Assembly: GCF_900105805.1 (NCBI RefSeq)
Contig: NZ_LT629788.1
Location: forward strand, 310,001-374,000
Direction: 5' to 3'
DNA: 64,000 nt
Source: Pseudomonas moraviensis
Lineage (GTDB): Bacteria > Pseudomonadota > Gammaproteobacteria > Pseudomonadales > Pseudomonadaceae
In this document: piece by piece, positions 17,659-26,285 of the stretch
Layout of the letters: each line of letters opens with the position of its first letter
Numbering within the stretch: the stretch's first letter is position 1
Position numbers and translations under genes: made by a program
The notes under the pieces: generated by a model
The model's input: the letters and a program-made list of their open reading frames with translations, nothing else
What the model was told of the DNA's origin: nothing
Databases searched by the model: none

Positions 17659-17892
17659 TCAAAAAACCAGACGTTCGGTGGTTGGCGCCGAGGCTTGCTC
17701 AGGTTCGCTGACCATGTGCGTAGAAGCGTCGCTGCGATCACTCAACACTGCCCACTGCGGTGCTTTCTGCACCTGCAGGTAATGCGGCATGCGTTGCGCC
17801 ACTGGCTGCTCAACCTCAGCCTTGGGGAAAAAATGCGATCCGAGCAAGAAAGCCAAAGCCGCTGCGTTTGCAAGCAAGAGGGTGCTGTTCAT
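17659..17892 (-). CDS. Small exported or membrane-anchored protein
   Basis: A 77-residue protein starting MNSTLLLANAAALAFLLGSHFF, a signal anchor without a clear cleavage site. The remaining ~55 residues are polar. It precedes the two-helix membrane protein at 17459-17638. Unknown function. Confidence 0.65.
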   Translation of the reverse strand: MNSTLLLANAAALAFLLGSHFFPKAEVEQPVAQRMPHYLQVQKAPQWAVLSDRSDASTHMVSEPEQASAPTTERLVF

Positions 17893-18190
17893 GGCACGAC
17901 GCTCCAAATTGTTCTTTTTGATAGAACAGGCATAGCAGTCGCCGTGCCAACAGTGTAACGGCTGATAAGTCCTTTAAAAACAAGGGTTTGGTAAGGTTTT
18001 TAGGAATGCGCTGATTGCAATCTGCAATGAGCGCATTTTCGCGTAGTGCAAATTGCCCGGTAAAAGTTCCCGCAATCTTGCAGGGCGCTTGCCTACACTT
18101 AAAAAGCCCTACGGACGACATGACAAAACAGGGGCTGGCCGTTAACATGCACGCCGTCTGTCGCGCCGCATACAGCCCGCGTCAATCAGT
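17893..18190. other. Intergenic region upstream of tRNA-Arg(CCT)
   Basis: 298 bases with the promoter of the minus-strand small gene pair and that of the tRNA. It is AT-rich around 17960-18010. I see no convincing gene. Confidence 0.5.
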
Positions 18191-18267
18191 GTCTCAGTAG
18201 CTCAATTGGATAGAGCATCCCCCTCCTAAGGGGAAGGTTGCAGGTTCGAACCCCGCCTGGGACACCA
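18191..18267 (+). tRNA. tRNA-Arg(CCT)
   Basis: A 77-base tRNA: acceptor GTCTCAG/CTGGGAC, anticodon loop CTCCTAA (CCT), T-arm GGTTCGAACC, CCA encoded at 18265-18267. It reads AGG codons. tRNA-Arg(CCT) is a common island attachment site, but no integrase or repeat of its 3' end is seen here. Confidence 0.96.
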
Positions 18268-18281
18268 CCTCTTCAACACCG

Positions 18282-18319
18282 AAAAGCCCCGCCGCATTTA
18301 ACCGTGCGACGGGGCTTTT
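18282..18319. terminator. Terminator after tRNA-Arg(CCT)
   Basis: Stem AAAAGCCCCGCCGCA/TGCGACGGGGCTTTT with one internal mismatch, followed by T residues; A/T-flanked on both sides so possibly bidirectional. Confidence 0.85.
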
Positions 18320-18397
18320 ACGTTGCGCGGCCTGTGCTTTTGGCACCCTGTCATTAGCGACCGTGGCGATGATTTCGCGGGGCGGTGCTACCGCCGA

Positions 18398-19750
18398 TCA
18401 GTCGCTGTTCAGTTCGACTTTGCCGAGGGTACTGCTGACGTCGGTGATATGCCGACGTCCATAGACCTCGTAACCAGTCCCACTCGACTCGACCCCCGGT
18501 TTGCGCACGGCCAGTTGAGCAGATAAGCCGGTTTTCTCGCTGTAGCTGCCGAACCAGTCGATCAGCGCGCCGATATGACATTCGCCCTCGATCATCACGG
18601 GCAGATCGGTGATCTTCTCGATGGCGTAGTGCGTCGGGCCGTAGCTGTAGTAATCGTCGTCACTGGCGCCCGTGGGAGGAATTGGGCAAAGCGGCGCGTG
18701 ATCGGCCGAGCCTAGGGCGACTTTCATCGCTTGAGTGATGGATTGCTCAAGTGCCGCGTGCAGATCCGCGCCAAGCTCATAGGTGCTGGTGCCATCCTCT
18801 TTATGTTGAATCGTGGGCACTTGCAGGGAGTAAGCGTAACGCACGGACACCGTCGGTACCTGGCGGTTGATCTTCAGCGGATTGAGCAGATACAGGTTGT
18901 CGACACCGTAGGTGCTGTTTCGGTAGGCGGCATAAATCCTGTCGTGAAGCTTGATCCAGCTGATTGCCTGATTGGCGCCACGGTCGTTGGTGTAGAACAG
19001 CGAACTTTCCGGCTCGACCGATCTTTTGACAAACCGCTCGCCCGCCCGGCGCCAGGTTTCCACGTAGGTGAACAGGCCGGTGCCGCCTGCGTATGTGTCG
19101 ACGATAAGGTCGCGCTGGCCATCATTGTCCAGATCCAGCAGTGCGTAGGAAGTCCGTCCGGTTTCGGCGGCGCCGTCGATGCTTGAGGCGTTCAATGCTT
19201 TCCATTCATCCGCGCTCACGCCTTTGGGGCGCGACTTGGGGAAGTTGGTTTGCTCGCCGTAGCTGTCGACTGGATCGCCCGCGAACGATGTCTGCGAAGA
19301 ATCGAAAGCCCGCGCGGCCAAGGCGCGTTCCAGCGCAAATTCCGGGTGGCTTTTGCTCTCGGCGCGAATGCTTTCCTGCAGATCGTTCATCGCCTGAAGA
19401 TCCACGGCGTCCGGCTGCCACATTGCGGCGTGCGTCCATTGTGCCTGCAATGCTTGCAGGCGCTGGCGGTAGCTGCCATCCAGGCAAGCGACATCGTCTG
19501 CGCAGGCATTGCGGGTTTTCAGCCAGGCGCGCTGGGTGCCCTTGAGTTCAGTTTGCGTCGCTGTGGCCGTTGCCATCAGTTGGCGATACAGGCTGCCCAT
19601 CTGCACATCGAGCTCGTGCAGCGCTTTATTCGCGCAAATGGTGTTTTCCGCGTCGTTCGCCGCTTTTGTGCAGTCCATTGCCGCCGCACTGATTGGCTGG
19701 ATAAACAGAAGCAAACAGGCTGACAGGATGTAGCGTCCCTTGATGTACAC
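18398..19750 (-). CDS. Secreted protein with LprI/DUF1311 N-terminal domain
   Basis: A 450-residue exported protein. The signal peptide (residues 1-24, ILSACLLLFIQPISAAAM) is followed by MDCTKAANDAENTICANKALHELDVQMGSLY..., the four-Cys DUF1311 (LprI, lysozyme-inhibitor-like) domain to about residue 100. The remaining ~340 residues contain an Asp-rich stretch (YALLDLDNDGQRDLIVDTYAGG) resembling calcium-binding VCBS-type repeats. I cannot name a function; inhibition of lysozyme is known only for some family members. It diverges from the response regulator at 19968. Confidence 0.8.
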   Translation of the reverse strand: MYIKGRYILSACLLLFIQPISAAAMDCTKAANDAENTICANKALHELDVQMGSLYRQLMATATATQTELKGTQRAWLKTRNACADDVACLDGSYRQRLQALQAQWTHAAMWQPDAVDLQAMNDLQESIRAESKSHPEFALERALAARAFDSSQTSFAGDPVDSYGEQTNFPKSRPKGVSADEWKALNASSIDGAAETGRTSYALLDLDNDGQRDLIVDTYAGGTGLFTYVETWRRAGERFVKRSVEPESSLFYTNDRGANQAISWIKLHDRIYAAYRNSTYGVDNLYLLNPLKINRQVPTVSVRYAYSLQVPTIQHKEDGTSTYELGADLHAALEQSITQAMKVALGSADHAPLCPIPPTGASDDDYYSYGPTHYAIEKITDLPVMIEGECHIGALIDWFGSYSEKTGLSAQLAVRKPGVESSGTGYEVYGRRHITDVSSTLGKVELNSD

Positions 19751-19824
19751 GATTCAGTCCTTATGGAAATCCTTGAGCAGGCGCGCAGAGTAATACTCGA
19801 AGCAATATTCTTGAAGCACCACCC

Positions 19825-19851
19825 TCAGGCCCCGGCACTTTTGGCCGATAA
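19825..19851 (+). promoter_or_regulatory. Candidate sigma-28 (FliA) promoter of the REC-TPR/kinase pair
   Basis: GCCGATAA (19844-19851) is a perfect -10 for FliA. TCAG (19825-19828), 15 bases upstream, matches the TCAAG/TAAA type -35 partly. It lies 117 bases before the gene at 19968. Confidence 0.6.
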
Positions 19852-19967
19852 CCCGAACGGTGAGTTCACACTCGCGCGAAATCGCTTGATGGTGCATGGC
19901 CTCCAGCTATCATCTGCGCGCCTGAAATCGCCTCGGTTCGTTTTCTTCAATTGCCTGGAAATCCTCG

Positions 19968-21572
19968 ATGTCGTCGTATCACCAAAAAAGCTTTCTGATC
20001 GTCGATGATTTTTCCGATTTCCGCAGTTCCGTGCGTTCGATGTTGCGTGAGCTCGGTGTCAAGGATGTCGATACTGCCGACACCGGCGAGCAGGCGCTGA
20101 AGATGTGTTCGCAGAAGTCCTACGATTTCATTCTTCAGGACTTCCACCTCGGCGACGGCAAGAAGAACGGCCAGCAGGTGCTCGAAGACCTGATGTCGGA
20201 AAAGCTCATCAGCCACGAAGCGGTGTTCGTCATGGTCACTGCCGAGACCAGTCAGGCGATGGTGCTCAGTGCCCTGGAGCACGAGCCGGATGCCTACCTG
20301 ACCAAGCCGTTCAACCGTTCCGGACTGGCCCAGCGCCTTGAACGTCTGGAGCAACGCAAAACGTTGCTCAAACCGATTCTGCAGGCCCTCGATCGCGGTA
20401 AGCCGGTCGAGGTGCTCAATGCCTGTATTGCCCTGTGCAAACAGGACATCCGCTATTCGCCGCTGTGCCTGCGCTACCGTGCCGATGCGCTGCGCGACAT
20501 GAATCAGAACGAAGCGCTGGAGCGACTCTACGACGGCATCATCGCCGACCGCCCGTTGCCTTGGGCCTTCGCCGGATTGGGCAAGTTGCTGTTCAAGCGC
20601 GGGCAGGTAACGCAGGCCAAAGAAGTTTATGAAAAAGCCCTGAAAGTCTTCCCGATGATGCCAGCGCTGTATGACGGCATGGCCGATGTGCTGGTGGCCG
20701 AAGGCGACAGCAAAGGCGCGCAGCGGGTGCTGGAAGAGGCGATTCGTTTGTCGCCGCTGGCGGTGCGTCGTCAGGCTCTGCTGGGCAAACTGGCGATGGC
20801 CAACGAGGATTTTGAAACCGCCTCGCGCGCTTATCGTCAGGCTGTGGCGCAGGGCGCGCAGTCGCGTTTCAAGGACCCGGAAAGCAACCTCGGTCTGGCG
20901 CACGCCCTGATCAGCAAGGGCAGTGATCGCGGCCTCGACACGCGCACGCGGCTGGAAATCAACACGACGCTCAGCGCTGTGGCTAAAGAGAACCCGAGCG
21001 ATCCCGGCCTGCAAATTCGTGCGCGGCTGATGAAGGCCACCAGCCTGTTGCTCAACGACGCCGAAACCGCAGACAAACTTACCGAACAAGCGTTGATGCG
21101 CCTCGATGGCATGGAGCAATTCATGAGTCCCGAGGCGGCGTTGCTGGTGGCCAAGCAGTTGCAGATGCTCGGTCAGGCCGAGGCGGGCACTTCGATGCTC
21201 AAGAGCTGCGCGGAGATCTACGGCGATGACCCGGCGGTGATGAAAGACATTGCCAAGCTCACCGACGATCCGACCATCCTCAGCTCGAGTAACGCTGCGG
21301 CCGATCTCAACCGTCAGGGCGTGCGCGTGTACAAGACCGGCAATCTGGTCGAGGCCCGCGAGGTGTTCCGCAAGGCGCTCAAGTTGCAACCGAAAAACAT
21401 CAGTATTGCGCTGAACCTGGCCCAGTCGCTGCTGCACGGCACCGACACCAGTGTGCCGTCGGCGGAGCTGGAAGAATGTCGGGCCTGCCTGAAACTGGTT
21501 GGCCTGATGCCCGACACCGACGCGCGGTTTGCGCGTTATCAGAAGCTGAAAAGCAAGGCGTTTGGCGAATGA
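19968..21572 (+). CDS. Response regulator with C-terminal TPR domain
   Basis: A 534-residue protein. The REC domain covers residues 8-125: acidic D13/D14, phosphoacceptor D58 (FILQDFHLGDG) and the conserved Lys in DAYLTKPFN. From about 150 to 500 come helical TPR-like repeats (GKLLFKRGQVTQAKEVYEKAL, LNRQGVRVYKTGNLVEAREVFRKALKLQP). There is no DNA-binding domain, so output is probably through protein contacts. The next gene, a small histidine kinase, overlaps by four bases (ATGA). The pair stands in the motility neighbourhood also known in P. aeruginosa and has a sigma-28-like promoter. Confidence 0.88.
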   Translation: MSSYHQKSFLIVDDFSDFRSSVRSMLRELGVKDVDTADTGEQALKMCSQKSYDFILQDFHLGDGKKNGQQVLEDLMSEKLISHEAVFVMVTAETSQAMVLSALEHEPDAYLTKPFNRSGLAQRLERLEQRKTLLKPILQALDRGKPVEVLNACIALCKQDIRYSPLCLRYRADALRDMNQNEALERLYDGIIADRPLPWAFAGLGKLLFKRGQVTQAKEVYEKALKVFPMMPALYDGMADVLVAEGDSKGAQRVLEEAIRLSPLAVRRQALLGKLAMANEDFETASRAYRQAVAQGAQSRFKDPESNLGLAHALISKGSDRGLDTRTRLEINTTLSAVAKENPSDPGLQIRARLMKATSLLLNDAETADKLTEQALMRLDGMEQFMSPEAALLVAKQLQMLGQAEAGTSMLKSCAEIYGDDPAVMKDIAKLTDDPTILSSSNAAADLNRQGVRVYKTGNLVEAREVFRKALKLQPKNISIALNLAQSLLHGTDTSVPSAELEECRACLKLVGLMPDTDARFARYQKLKSKAFGE

Positions 21573-22261
21573 ACCCAATTGATCCGGCGCTGGATTTTTC
21601 CACGGTGATTGCCTCCACCGTTCACGACATGAAGAACTCCCTGGCGATGTTGATGCAGGCGCACAGCCAGTGGCTCGCACGTTTGCCGAAAGAGCTGCGC
21701 GACGGCTCGGAGCAGGGCGTGATCGATTTCGAGTTCGCCCACCTCAACGGCATGCTCGTGCAGTTGCTCGGGCTGTACAAACTCGGCGTCAACCAGTTGC
21801 CATTGCAGCCGGCCTATCACGAACTCGACGACTTCATCGAAGCGCAACTGGCCGCGCACCAAGAGGTGTTCGCCAGTCGCGGCATCATCGCCACCTACGA
21901 AGTCGATCCGCTGAGCCCGCTGGGTTTCTTCGATCGCGAACTGATCGCCTCGGTGCTCGGCAACTGCATCAACAATGCGATCCGTTACGCCCGCGAGTCG
22001 CTGCTGATTACCGTCAGCGACGAAGCCGGGCAATTGGTGCTGAGTATCAACGACGATGGCGACGGCTACCCGGCGCAGATGCTCGACCGTCAGGCCGATT
22101 ATGTGCAGGGCATCAATCACAGCAGCGGCAGTACCGGCCTGGGTTTGTATTTCGCCAATCGCATCGCGGCGCTGCATCAGCGCAATGGTGTCGAAGGGCG
22201 CACCGAAATCAGCAATGGCGGGCCGTTGGGTGGCGGGGTGTTCAGCCTCTACTTGCCCTGA
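21569..22261 (+). CDS. Soluble histidine kinase, partner of the REC-TPR protein
   Basis: A 230-residue kinase without sensor or membrane domain. The H-box is at residue 19 (STVHDMKNSLAMLM). The ATPase part has an N-box NNAIRYA, a DDGDGYP segment and STGLGLYFANRIA. The start at 21569 overlaps the stop of the upstream gene (ATGA). The lack of an input domain suggests it receives signals through another protein, or acts on the REC-TPR protein. A family C palindrome follows. Confidence 0.9.
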   Translation: MNPIDPALDFSTVIASTVHDMKNSLAMLMQAHSQWLARLPKELRDGSEQGVIDFEFAHLNGMLVQLLGLYKLGVNQLPLQPAYHELDDFIEAQLAAHQEVFASRGIIATYEVDPLSPLGFFDRELIASVLGNCINNAIRYARESLLITVSDEAGQLVLSINDDGDGYPAQMLDRQADYVQGINHSSGSTGLGLYFANRIAALHQRNGVEGRTEISNGGPLGGGVFSLYLP

Positions 22262-22268
22262 CATGACG

Positions 22269-22364
22269 TGTAGGAGCTGACGAGTGCAACGAGGCTGCGA
22301 TCTTTTGATCTTGAAAAATCAAAGTCAAAAGATCGCAGCCTCGTTGCACTCGTCAGCTCCTACG
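22269..22364. repeat. Extragenic palindrome (family C)
   Basis: Long inverted repeat beginning TGTAGGAGCTGACGAGTGCA and ending with its complement. The arms are nearly perfect over about 40 bases. Same family as 6750-6837. Confidence 0.87.
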
Positions 22365-22467
22365 CAAGATCCGGGATTTTTGTGGACGCTGCTTGATATT
22401 CCGAACAGGCGCAGCCTATTTTGTCCGGGTCGCCGTTCGCGGCTCGCACAATAACAAGGATTGCGTC

Positions 22468-23811
22468 ATGACAACCGATGGCCAGGGTTCACTCGCGCAG
22501 CGATTGACCGGCATTGATGAGATTGAATGTGTCACCCCGGATCTGAACGGTGTGCCACGGGGCAAGGTGATGACCGCCGAGGGTTTCCTCGAAGGGCGGC
22601 GTTTGCAGCTGGCGCGGGGTGTGCTGCTGCAATGCATCATGGGCGGTTATCCGCCGGCGCGGTTTTACGGCAGCGATGACGGCGATCTGGCGCTGGTCGC
22701 CGATCCGGCGCAGATCCATCGTTTGCCCTGGAGCGACGAGCCCCGCGCCATGGCGATTTGCGACGCCGACGAACTGAGCGGGGAGAGCTCCAGCCTCTCG
22801 ACCCGTGGCCAGTTGAAAGTGGTCATTGCCCGTTATGCCGCGCACGGTCTGGCGCCGGTGGTGGCGACCGAGCTGGAATTCTTTGTCTTCGCACCGAATA
22901 CCGATCCGACCCAGCCGTTCCGTCCGCCGGTAGGCCTCGATGGCCGTCGCGAAGATGGCCAGTCGGCCTTCAGCGTCAGCTCCAATAATGGTCTGCGGCC
23001 ATTCTTCAGCGAAGTGTATAAATGCATGGCGGCCCTCGGCCTGCCACGCGACACCTTCATGCATGAGATGGGCGTCAGCCAGTTCGAAATCAACCTCCTG
23101 CACGGCGATCCGCTGCTGCTGGCCGATCAGACGTTCCTGTTCAAGCACCTGCTCAAGGAAGTCGCGCTCAAGCATGGCCTGAGCGTGGTGTGCATGGCCA
23201 AGCCGCTGGCGCACACGCCGGGCAGTTCGATGCACATTCACCAGAGCATCGTCGGCATCGAAAGCGGCAAGAATGTCTTCACCGACTCGAACGGCGAGCC
23301 GACGGCGATGTTCCGCCACTTCATTGGTGGGCAGCAGGCCGGCCTTGCCGATTTCACCGCACTGTTCGCGCCCAACGTGAATTCCTATCAGCGCCTGTGT
23401 CATCCGTACGCGTCGCCGAACAATGCCTGTTGGTCCCATGACAATCGCGCCGCCGGCTTGCGTATTCCCGCCAGCTCGCCGGCCGCACGTCGGGTCGAAA
23501 ATCGTCTGCCGGGCGCCGACGCGAATCCGTATCTGGCCATCGCCGCTAGTCTGGCCGCGGGTTTGCACGGCATCGAACAGGAGCTGGAGCCGAGCGCGGC
23601 GATTCAGGGCGAATTCGCCGTGCCGGATAACCTCGCCTTGCCATGTACCTTGCACGCCGCGCTTGAACGTCTGAAACGTAGCCAGTTGGCCAGGGAACTG
23701 TTCGGAGCGGAGTTCATCGAAGGCTACATCGCTTCGAAGACCATGGAGTTGACCAGCTTCTTTGATGAAATCACTCCCTGGGAGCGCCGTGTGCTGGCCG
23801 CCCAGGCCTGA
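22468..23811 (+). CDS. Gamma-glutamylpolyamine synthetase (glutamine synthetase family)
   Basis: A 447-residue ATP-dependent ligase of the GlnA-like PauA/SpuI group, coupling glutamate to putrescine or other polyamines for catabolism. The start MTTDGQGSLAQRL follows AAGGA. Family motifs are TPDLNGVPRGK, ATELEFFVF, HEMGVSQFEINLLHGDPL, GSSMHIHQS, NSYQRL and RVENRLPGADANPYLA. It probably corresponds to the pauA-type gene near flgZ in P. aeruginosa. No puu/spu partner is adjacent. Confidence 0.85.
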   Translation: MTTDGQGSLAQRLTGIDEIECVTPDLNGVPRGKVMTAEGFLEGRRLQLARGVLLQCIMGGYPPARFYGSDDGDLALVADPAQIHRLPWSDEPRAMAICDADELSGESSSLSTRGQLKVVIARYAAHGLAPVVATELEFFVFAPNTDPTQPFRPPVGLDGRREDGQSAFSVSSNNGLRPFFSEVYKCMAALGLPRDTFMHEMGVSQFEINLLHGDPLLLADQTFLFKHLLKEVALKHGLSVVCMAKPLAHTPGSSMHIHQSIVGIESGKNVFTDSNGEPTAMFRHFIGGQQAGLADFTALFAPNVNSYQRLCHPYASPNNACWSHDNRAAGLRIPASSPAARRVENRLPGADANPYLAIAASLAAGLHGIEQELEPSAAIQGEFAVPDNLALPCTLHAALERLKRSQLARELFGAEFIEGYIASKTMELTSFFDEITPWERRVLAAQA

Positions 23812-23823
23812 CGTTTCGCCGCC

Positions 23824-23850
23824 ACCGGGCTATCGTTGCGATAGCCCGGT
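23824..23850 (+). terminator. Hairpin after the polyamine synthetase gene
   Basis: A 12-bp perfect stem ACCGGGCTATCG/CGATAGCCCGGT with a three-base loop, 13 bases after the stop. There is no clear T run, so termination may be partial; the MFS gene begins 31 bases later. Confidence 0.5.
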
Positions 23851-23880
23851 ACTTACTGCAAGGAGCCGCTCGGAACGCCG

Positions 23881-25260
23881 ATGCGCCAAATCTGGAAATC
23901 CTTTCGAGCGCTGTATCTCGCCTCGCTGATGATGTTGATCGGCTCAGGCCTTCTCTCTACTTATCTGGCTTTGCGTCTGGCCGCCGACAATGTCGACGGT
24001 CTGTGGGTCGGTGCGCTGATGGCGGCCAACTATTTCGGTCTGGTGCTGGGCGGCAAGATCGGCCATCGCCTGATCGCCCGGGTCGGGCATATCCGTGCGT
24101 ACTCGGCGTGTGCCGGGATCGTCGGCGCGGCGGTGCTCGGCCATGGCCTGGTAGATTGGCTGCCGGCGTGGATAGTGCTGCGGACGATCGTCGGTCTGGG
24201 CATGATGTGTCAGTACATGGTCATCGAGAGCTGGCTCAACGAACAGGCCGACGCCAATCAGCGCGGGCTGGTGTTCAGCGGTTACATGATCGCGTCGTAT
24301 CTGGGCCTGGTGCTCGGCCAACTGATTCTGGTCATGCACCCCGGCCTGGGGCTGGAACTGCTGATGCTGGTGGCGCTGTGCTTTGCCCTGTGTCTGGTAC
24401 CGGTGACCCTGACCCAGCGGATCCATCCGGCGCCGCTGCATCCGGCGCCGATGGAGCCGCGCTTCTTTATCAAACGCGTGCCGCAATCGCTGAGTACAGT
24501 GCTCGGTGCGGGTCTGATCATCGGTTCGTTTTATGGTCTTGCGCCGCTGTACGCCTCGCAACAGGGGCTGACGACCGAGCAGGTCGGTCTGTTCATGGGT
24601 AGCTGCATCTTTGCCGGTTTGCTGGTGCAGTGGCCGTTGGGCTGGTTGTCCGACCGCTACGACCGCGCGCTGCTGATTCGCTGCTTTGCCGGGTTTCTCG
24701 CGGTGGCGGCATTGCCATTGGCGATCTTGCCGCAGGTGCCGCTGGAGGTGCTGTTCGTGGTCGGCTTCTTCTGTTCGCTGGTGCAGTTCTGCCTGTATCC
24801 GCTGGCGGTGGCGTTCTCCAACGACCACGTCGAAGGCGATCGCCGCGTGTCACTGACCGCCATGCTGCTGGTGACCTACGGCGTCGGCGCGAGCATCGGG
24901 CCGCTGCTTGCCGGTGTGCTGATGAAGTTTCTCGGCAGCCAGAGCCTGTATGCCTTTTTCAGCTTCTTTGCGCTGGTGCTGGTCTGGCGGATTCGCCCGA
25001 AAGCGGTCACCAATCTGCATCAGGTCGACGACGCGCCGCTGCATCACGTGGCAATGCCGGACAGCATGTCGAGCTCGCCACTGGTGGCGGCACTTGACCC
25101 GCGTGTCGATGAGCAGGTGGTGCAGGAGCAGATGGTCCAGGATCCGGCGCCGGCCTCTTCTGAGCCGGAACCGGTCGCCCAGCCGGAGGCAGGCGTCGAA
25201 ACCGATTCCGCCGATGAACATGACACACCTGCGACGGATATCAGCGGCGGCAGACCCTGA
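23881..25260 (+). CDS. MFS transporter, YcaD-like
   Basis: A 459-residue major facilitator with 12 predicted helices in residues 1-375. It resembles the YcaD subgroup (MRQIWKSFRALYLASLMMLIG, MCQYMVIESWLNEQ, GLFMGSCIFAGLLVQWPLGWLSDRYDR). The C-terminal ~75 residues form a long acidic, Glu/Pro-rich cytoplasmic tail. Substrate unknown. The start at 23881 is preceded by AAGGAG 15 bases upstream. Confidence 0.87.
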   Translation: MRQIWKSFRALYLASLMMLIGSGLLSTYLALRLAADNVDGLWVGALMAANYFGLVLGGKIGHRLIARVGHIRAYSACAGIVGAAVLGHGLVDWLPAWIVLRTIVGLGMMCQYMVIESWLNEQADANQRGLVFSGYMIASYLGLVLGQLILVMHPGLGLELLMLVALCFALCLVPVTLTQRIHPAPLHPAPMEPRFFIKRVPQSLSTVLGAGLIIGSFYGLAPLYASQQGLTTEQVGLFMGSCIFAGLLVQWPLGWLSDRYDRALLIRCFAGFLAVAALPLAILPQVPLEVLFVVGFFCSLVQFCLYPLAVAFSNDHVEGDRRVSLTAMLLVTYGVGASIGPLLAGVLMKFLGSQSLYAFFSFFALVLVWRIRPKAVTNLHQVDDAPLHHVAMPDSMSSSPLVAALDPRVDEQVVQEQMVQDPAPASSEPEPVAQPEAGVETDSADEHDTPATDISGGRP

Positions 25261-25275
25261 GATATCACGCGCTAA

Positions 25276-25380
25276 CTGTGGCGAGGGAGCTTGCTCCCGC
25301 AGGGGCGCAAAGCGCTCCTTTCTTTGTTTGAAGGCAGGGCCTGCTGCGCGGTCCAGCGGGAGCAAGCTCCCTCGTCACAG
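25276..25380. repeat. REP doublet (family B)
   Basis: GGCGAGGGAGCTTGCTCCCG and an inverted partner GCGGGAGCAAGCTCCCTCG flank about 60 bases. The same family is found at 46101 and 55721. Confidence 0.87.
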
Positions 25381-25394
25381 AAGCTTTGAAGGCA

Positions 25395-25434
25395 TAAAAA
25401 AAGGGCAGTCCTGTGCGGGACTGCCCTTTTTATT
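25395..25434. terminator. Bidirectional terminator between the MFS gene and flgZ
   Basis: Stem AAAAGGGCAGTCC/GGGACTGCCCTTTT with runs of A and T on the two sides. It serves both converging genes. Confidence 0.92.
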
Positions 25435-25446
25435 TGTCGCTGCGAC

Positions 25447-26193
25447 TCAGAGGTCGTCTTTGTCGAAACGTCTTGCTTCACGCTGCAACTGGTAGACAAA
25501 ACGTTCAACGTTACGTGCAGCCTGACCACTGATGTTGTGGAAGCGCAGACCGGCGAAGGTGATGTTGAGTTTTTCTTCGAAGTGCAGATAGCGCAGCTCG
25601 ACCGACGTTGGCTGGTTGCCGAACAGCGGCGGGGCGATCAGGCGATCGTAGACCTGGCCCAGTTGCAGACGGTCAGTGATGTCGCCCTCGAAGCGGAACT
25701 TGCAACCGGTGGCGGAGATATCCAGCAGCTTGCCGTGCAGAGGCGACTTCAGCTTTTCGCCACCCAGTTCAACGCTGACCAGGTCAGTGAGTTTCAACGC
25801 AGCGCGGAAGGCGTTGCGGCGCTGGTGATAGACCACTTCGCTCGGCAGGTCGCCGGTGTAGAAACGGTCGCCGTCGGATTCTTCTATATTCAGCGTGCCG
25901 TTGCATTCCCAGGCGATGCGTACGCCGTCATGAAAGCCTTCGACCTTGAACGGCTCGCCCGCTTGCAGGAAACGCTCGCCATCGCGGGGGATCATTTCGT
26001 CCAGCGCAATCGTCGCGGTTTCACGGTCGACCTTGATCAGGTAACTCTGGAAGCGCTGGCTGCGTTCATGGAAGGTGATGATCAGCGGGTCATGGCTGTC
26101 TTGCAGCTGGCGCAGGTTGCTGGAGATTTCCAGTGGCGTGGTGAGCACCTTCGGAGGCTGCGGAGCATCATCCGCGCTTAGGGTGTTGGACAC
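25447..26193 (-). CDS. flgZ: Flagellar brake protein, PilZ domain (YcgR/FlgZ)
   Basis: A 248-residue c-di-GMP effector. The N-terminal YcgR domain (residues ~1-115) is followed by PilZ: RRNAFR (c-di-GMP-binding Arg residues) and DISATGCKF (D/NxSxxG). It slows or re-biases the flagellar motor on binding c-di-GMP. It lies downstream of flgM-flgN, as in other Pseudomonas, and may be read from the sigma-28 promoter of flgM. Confidence 0.94.
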   Translation of the reverse strand: MSNTLSADDAPQPPKVLTTPLEISSNLRQLQDSHDPLIITFHERSQRFQSYLIKVDRETATIALDEMIPRDGERFLQAGEPFKVEGFHDGVRIAWECNGTLNIEESDGDRFYTGDLPSEVVYHQRRNAFRAALKLTDLVSVELGGEKLKSPLHGKLLDISATGCKFRFEGDITDRLQLGQVYDRLIAPPLFGNQPTSVELRYLHFEEKLNITFAGLRFHNISGQAARNVERFVYQLQREARRFDKDDL

Positions 26194-26285
26194 GGTTCTT
26201 CAATCTCCAGACAAAATAAGACTACGACTGGCCAGTATTTTGCCAGCATGTTGCACGAGTGGATAGTGCAGGGCCACCGAATGGC

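Noticed and set aside
18191..18267. tRNA-Arg(CCT) as an occupied island attachment site
   Set aside because: No integrase gene and no duplicated tRNA 3' end within the window; neighbouring genes look core.
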